This document shows positions 60,601 through 64,000 of a stretch of DNA of 64,000 bases, one piece after another. Location of the stretch: contig NC_133166.1 in assembly GCF_040802235.1 (NCBI RefSeq), positions 113,474,991 through 113,538,990 of the forward strand. Reading direction: 5' to 3'. A program made the translations under genes and the position numbers. Every line of letters begins with the position of its first letter. The first letter of the stretch is position 1. This DNA comes from Manis javanica. Its lineage: Eukaryota > Chordata > Mammalia > Pholidota > Manidae. A model generated the notes under the pieces. That model was not told the DNA's origin and did not search any database. It worked only from the letters and a program-made list of their open reading frames with translations.

Positions 60601-61854
60601 GTGTGTGTGCGTGTGTGTGCGTGTGTGTGTGTGTGTGTGTGTTGTGTGCATTTGTAATGTGTTCTATCTTAAATTTATGTTCAAGCATTTCCTTGATAAA
60701 TTTAAAAATGAAATTACAGACAAACTAGTGGCATGAAGTGTGAAAAAGACAGACTGGGAAGCTCTAAGCCTTAGTTTCCACAAAGAAACACTGACCAAAC
60801 AGAGGCTTAAACTGGAAACAGTATACTTCCACGGAAAACAACAAAGGTGGGCAGAAACCGAGGGAAAAAGAAAGAATGGACATACAAGACAAGCAGAAGC
60901 AAACAATAAGATGATACAGCCAGGCCTTACACACCAAGCATCACTCTAAATGTGTGTGGCACCGGGTGGCTGAGTACATAATAAAACCCAAATATTTGCT
61001 GCTTACAAAAGACTCATTCAGCTCTAAAGATATATGTCGGTTAAAAGTGAAGTGATAGAAGAAGAAATTCCATGCAAGTGGAAATCAGAAGAAATCAGCC
61101 ATAGTTATATCAGATAAAATAGTCTTCAAGCCAAAAATGGTAACAAGAGCCAGTGAAACAGGATTCTGGGTAAATGGTGGAGTAGAGAGAGCCTGAAGTC
61201 ACCTTCTCCACCAGATCTACACTTACACACAGAGTCTTTCACCCTGAAGAAGAGTGGAGACTGAAGTGACCACCACCTTCTACACAGAGAGGGACAGAAA
61301 GATCACGCACACATGGAACCCCAAAGCAGCAGGAGACACAGAGACGCAGGAACCCCAGGAACCCCAATCCCAGCACAGCAATTTCCCCGCCTGCTGATTA
61401 AGGGGCATGCAGGCCACAGATCTGGGCCATGTGGTTGGAGGGACTGAGTCCTCTAGAAACCACATGGTGGCCTTCAATCCTTTTCAAGAGGAAAGTCCCA
61501 GGGAACAAATGCCTGGGGCATTCTTTCTGCCCCAGGGAGTCCGCAGAGAGTCTGTTCCTTGAATGTGACCGGACAGTCCCTGCTTCCCTCTCTCAGAGCC
61601 TGGGGCCCCCTACTGACCCCAGGGACAGCACTGTTCTATGGCAGCGACTAGAGCAGGTGGGCCACTCACGAGTCTAGGACGAAGTACACGTCGTAAGTGC
61701 TCCAGCAGGATTCCCCATCTGCTGGGCTCTCCTGGAGCCTGGAGCTGGGGTCGTGACCTTGGTCCTGGGTGGGGTGGCGGAGGGTGCTCCTGGTGGTCGG
61801 GAGCGGAGATGGCGGCAGCAGCAGCAGGAACACCACCAGCATGGGGCCCCGCAT
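48432..61854 (-). CDS. ANTXRL: ANTXRL-like anthrax-toxin-receptor family membrane protein, copy B (15 coding exons)
   Basis: Full second gene with the same 15-exon plan: 61854-61670, 60401-60333, 59621-59550, 58391-58310, 58199-58166, 57172-57093, 57010-56942, 56574-56494, 56406-56346, 55803-55711, 54604-54535, 53952-53862, 52337-52113, 50939-50916, 48650-48432. All splice borders and phases are preserved and the predicted product is 484 residues. Relative to copy A it has V5M, N81K, R82G, Q191E, I222V and A300D, and silent changes at T213 and P290. The MIDAS positions 65, 128 and 160 are the same non-canonical residues as in copy A. Its in-frame upstream Met is at 61974. Both copies look intact, so expression and function of each remain open. 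Confidence 0.88.
52113..52337 (-). CDS. ANTXRL: ANTXRL copy B exon 13: stalk and transmembrane helix
   Basis: Identical to the copy A stalk and membrane exon, including the four-cysteine run at the inner face. It is the longest fully conserved coding block between the copies. Confidence 0.9.
53862..53952 (-). CDS. ANTXRL: ANTXRL copy B exon 12
   Basis: Starts R299-D300[10 protein letters not shown], against R299-A300 in copy A. A 19-base tandem duplication absent from copy A lies in the intron about 25 bp before this exon (around 53970-54012); the acceptor itself is unchanged. Confidence 0.92.
54535..54604 (-). CDS. ANTXRL: ANTXRL copy B exon 11
   Basis: Same peptide as copy A ([17 protein letters not shown]...); P290 is encoded by CCT instead of CCA. 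Confidence 0.9.
55068..55333 (-). mobile_element. L1 ORF2 reverse-transcriptase fragment in ANTXRL intron 10, unit B
   Basis: Copy of the intron 10 L1 ORF2 piece with an unchanged reading frame; no independent sign of function. Confidence 0.9.
56494..56574 (-). CDS. ANTXRL: ANTXRL copy B exon 8
   Basis: Ends LEDIVDP (I222V relative to copy A); codon T213 differs silently. Donor CCCC/gtgagt intact. Confidence 0.92.
56942..57010 (-). CDS. ANTXRL: ANTXRL copy B exon 7
   Basis: [19 protein letters not shown] and KYQ. One substitution gives Q191E. In ANTXR1/2 the equivalent position precedes a conserved D (GVxDF). Confidence 0.92.
60333..60401 (-). CDS. ANTXRL: ANTXRL copy B exon 2
   Basis: Carries the altered loop D-S-S-Q-G-V-H-N-W as in copy A. 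Two adjacent substitutions change N81-R82 to K81-G82 just before the exon end (DLVKGFK). Donor AAAAA/gtacgg unchanged. Confidence 0.88.
60503..60648. repeat. Interrupted (GT)n microsatellite in ANTXRL intron 1, unit B
   Basis: Same alternating GT/GC tract in front of exon 2 of copy B, with a GCATGCGT interruption not present in unit A. Confidence 0.97.
61670..61854 (-). CDS. ANTXRL: ANTXRL copy B exon 1
   Basis: Signal peptide [15 protein letters not shown] and the first vWA strand. One base differs from copy A, turning V5 into M. This creates a second ATG four codons into the leader; either start keeps the hydrophobic core. Confidence 0.88.
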
Positions 61855-62937
61855 CCTGGGGCGGCTGTTCTTGCCTCGGCCCAGTCCCTGGGGGCCCAGG
61901 CGGGCCCCGTAAACTGCAGGCCACCTCAGGCTAACACCTCCTCTGCTTCCTCGCGCGCTCAGGGTCCTCGGCACTCCCGACCTCAGCGCTACTCACGCTC
62001 TGATCAGTATACCTTGCACCTGCCAGCAGCCACCTGATACCTGCCCTGTGGGTCCAAGTAGCAAGTGGTGGGCTGTGGGGTGATGGCCCCGCTACTTATG
62101 CACCTTCACCCCGCCCTGCTGACGTAGGTCCATTATGATGGACAATAGGTTGCCCTGGTGACCTTGTGAACTGCAGCTCTGCCCGGTGCTCTCCCTGTGG
62201 GCATCCCCAGGCAGGAGTTTGAAGGGGCAGTAAGATGAGGCCTCCATTTGTCCCTTATCCCAAACCCTCCCAGGGAGTCTACAATTTCAAGGAAACCCGG
62301 CCCTTTGGTAAACTGACAGAGGGCAGCTGAGGGGGCCTCCACACAGACATCACTGAGTGTGGGGAGGTGGAGAGAAGAATGCTCTAAGTTTATTTGTGGG
62401 GACACTGAAGTCACCCAAGGGATAGAAGGATCTAGAAGAAGGCTGTGAAAGCAGGCCAGTGTCCTTTGTGAATGCGGGACATTCCAGTTATCTGCTCTGT
62501 GTATTGAACCATCGCAGACCTAGGGACATAAAGCAGGAAAATTTCATATGCGCACAGGTTCTGTGGATTAGAAATTCAGAGATGTCTGAGCGGGCACGGG
62601 TTGACTTTCCTCCATGGAAAACCCACTTGCTCTTTCATGTAAATTCTGGAATCATATCATACATTCTCCACTCTCCTAAACCTCTCTTAGTATTTTAGCA
62701 AAACAAAGTTACATATGTAGATACATTTGGAGGGATTTGAATCTGCTGTCTGGACCACTCCCACCAGTGAACATCAGGCACCCGCCCTGCTTCCCTCCTT
62801 CGGGGCAAAACCAGCCACGGGTTTCTGATCTGAAATGCCCAGGTGCCCCCTACTGGGTGCAGGCAGGGGCGCACAGAGGGGGACGCAGCTCTGAGGGCCA
62901 CCCTGCCCCAATCCCAGCGTCGGCTGCAGTGAAGGCT

Positions 62938-63408
62938 ACTCCCTGGTGCCCGGTGGTGCTGGGGACGGATTAGTTCCTGGGTGTCACTGGCAGGTGTCCA
63001 GGCTGGGCTCACTGTGGGGAGGCAGCCCGATGCGGGACGGTTGTCACTGGAGGAAAGGAGGGCCTACTTACCGGGAATTTCTCGTTACCAAATCTGAATT
63101 GACAAATAACTTCCTCCCTGTTGTCTACATCTTGGAAGCCTTTTCCGATAACCTTCGATTTCTCGTTAACTGCAACAGTAACATCCATATGTCTGTGCGA
63201 GGAAGGGCTGAAGTGTTTTCCTCAGATCACAACTATGGCAGGCGGCCCCCAAAACAGAACTCCCAGGAACTTGTGGGGATGTGCCTGCATCTGAACCAGC
63301 CCCCGGCCTACTTCCCTCCATAGGTGCAAACCCAGCCAGGGGTTTCTGCTCTGAAATCCCAAGGTGCCCGCTAATGAGTGCAGGCAGGGACCAGGCAACC
63401 CCGACATA
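62938..63408 (-). repeat. Paralogous segment carrying the orphan exon, unit B
   Basis: Copy B equivalent of the exon-10-bearing paralogous block; it aligns with 55523-56168 in intron 10, exon 10 and intron 9 of copy B. The third short block is at about 62788-62873. Confidence 0.72.
63072..63169 (-). pseudogene. Orphan ANTXRL exon 10 paralogue, unit B
   Basis: Same orphan exon as in unit A, equally open and with both splice edges, 1.2 kb upstream of the copy B start codon. Its presence in both units dates the partial duplication before the 32.6-kb one. Confidence 0.75.
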
Positions 63409-64000
63409 ACTGAGAGAGGAGCCAAGACCTCCTGGTGAGTCAGCCCTGGGTCATGTCTGAGCTGCACACGCACACCTGGGGGCCTGGGGACTTTCTGCCG
63501 CCTGGAGTCAATTGTCTAACCCTCCCCCCACCCCCGTCTTTCTGGGGGCCTACGGCAGAATGGAAGCCAGAGAAGCCAGACCCGTGCTTGAGGAAAGAGA
63601 ATGTGGGGTTTCAACAGGGTACGTGGCTTCCCCCAACACTTGGCAGTCAGAGGGTCAGGATCTGCTGTCCGTGCCCAATCCAGGGCCACAGAGGATGCCA
63701 CCTCTGCTCTAGACCCGGCTGAACAGCTGTCACGCAGCTCCTCTGGAATGCCCTGGGCTCTTGTTTTCAACGCGTGGGGCTGTGACTGCTGAGCCTGAAA
63801 CCCTAGAGGGGACCTGGCTGGCCTGAGCCTCGTGGGGAAGTTTGGCCACAGCCTCTACTCGCATGTCTGAGACACGCAGGGAGTGTGGCAGCTGAGGGCA
63901 GGGCTGAGAGCCCAGAGCGCGGCAGGTGCCGGCACTCCTGGGAACGGTGCACAGCGCCCCTCTGCTCCGTGCATCGTCCCCTGCCTTGCGTCCCTGCTGC

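Larger units (their letters stand above)
32748..64000 (+). repeat. Tandem segmental duplication, copy B
   Basis: Second head-to-tail copy of the unit that starts the window; base 32748 corresponds to base 1 and base 64000 to base 31392. It carries the same gene, the same L1 and MIR fragments at the same places, and the same CpG blocks, so all of those insertions predate the duplication. The right edge is not reached. Confidence 0.97.

Overview
The window is nuclear DNA of a placental mammal. It has spliced coding exons with GT/AG borders, MIR SINE fragments, several LINE-1 fragments of different ages, CA/GT microsatellites and CpG-island-like blocks. The species cannot be fixed from sequence alone. 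The guanine-rich 3' tails of the younger L1 pieces do not look primate, and I would guess a non-primate placental.

The dominant structure is one long direct tandem duplication. Bases 1-31392 (copy A) match bases 32748-64000 (copy B) almost base for base. The offset falls from 32747 at the start to 32608 at the end, mostly through microsatellite contraction and a few small indels. Neither outer edge nor a junction is visible: the window opens inside one unit and closes inside the next. The array could therefore continue on either side, or be an assembly duplication.

Each unit carries one recognisable protein-coding gene on the minus strand, an anthrax-toxin-receptor-like gene (ANTXRL). It is split into 15 coding exons: copy A 29246 down to 15786, copy B 61854 down to 48432. 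All 15 exons join in frame in both copies into a predicted 484-residue type I membrane protein. Its parts are a signal peptide, a von Willebrand factor A (vWA) domain, an Ig-like domain with the five family cysteines, a proline-rich stalk, one transmembrane helix and a short cysteine-rich tail. The vWA metal site (MIDAS) is degenerate: three of the five metal-binding positions known in ANTXR1/ANTXR2 are replaced. The two copies differ at 8 coding bases (6 amino-acid changing, 2 silent, counted by eye).

The rest of each unit is non-coding by my reading. From low to high coordinates it holds a probable LTR fossil, a (GT)(GA)(CA) microsatellite, a first CpG-rich block, a MIR, an old L1 3' fragment, a second CpG-rich block with an ATG-CAG/GTGAGT exon-like edge, more MIR pieces, an antisense L1 3' end, a sense L1 ORF2-plus-3' end, and two L1 3' tails that stop about 30 bp from the ANTXRL stop codon. 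About 1.2 kb upstream of the ANTXRL start codon lies an orphan, still open copy of exon 10 with its flanking intron sequence, the trace of an older partial gene duplication.
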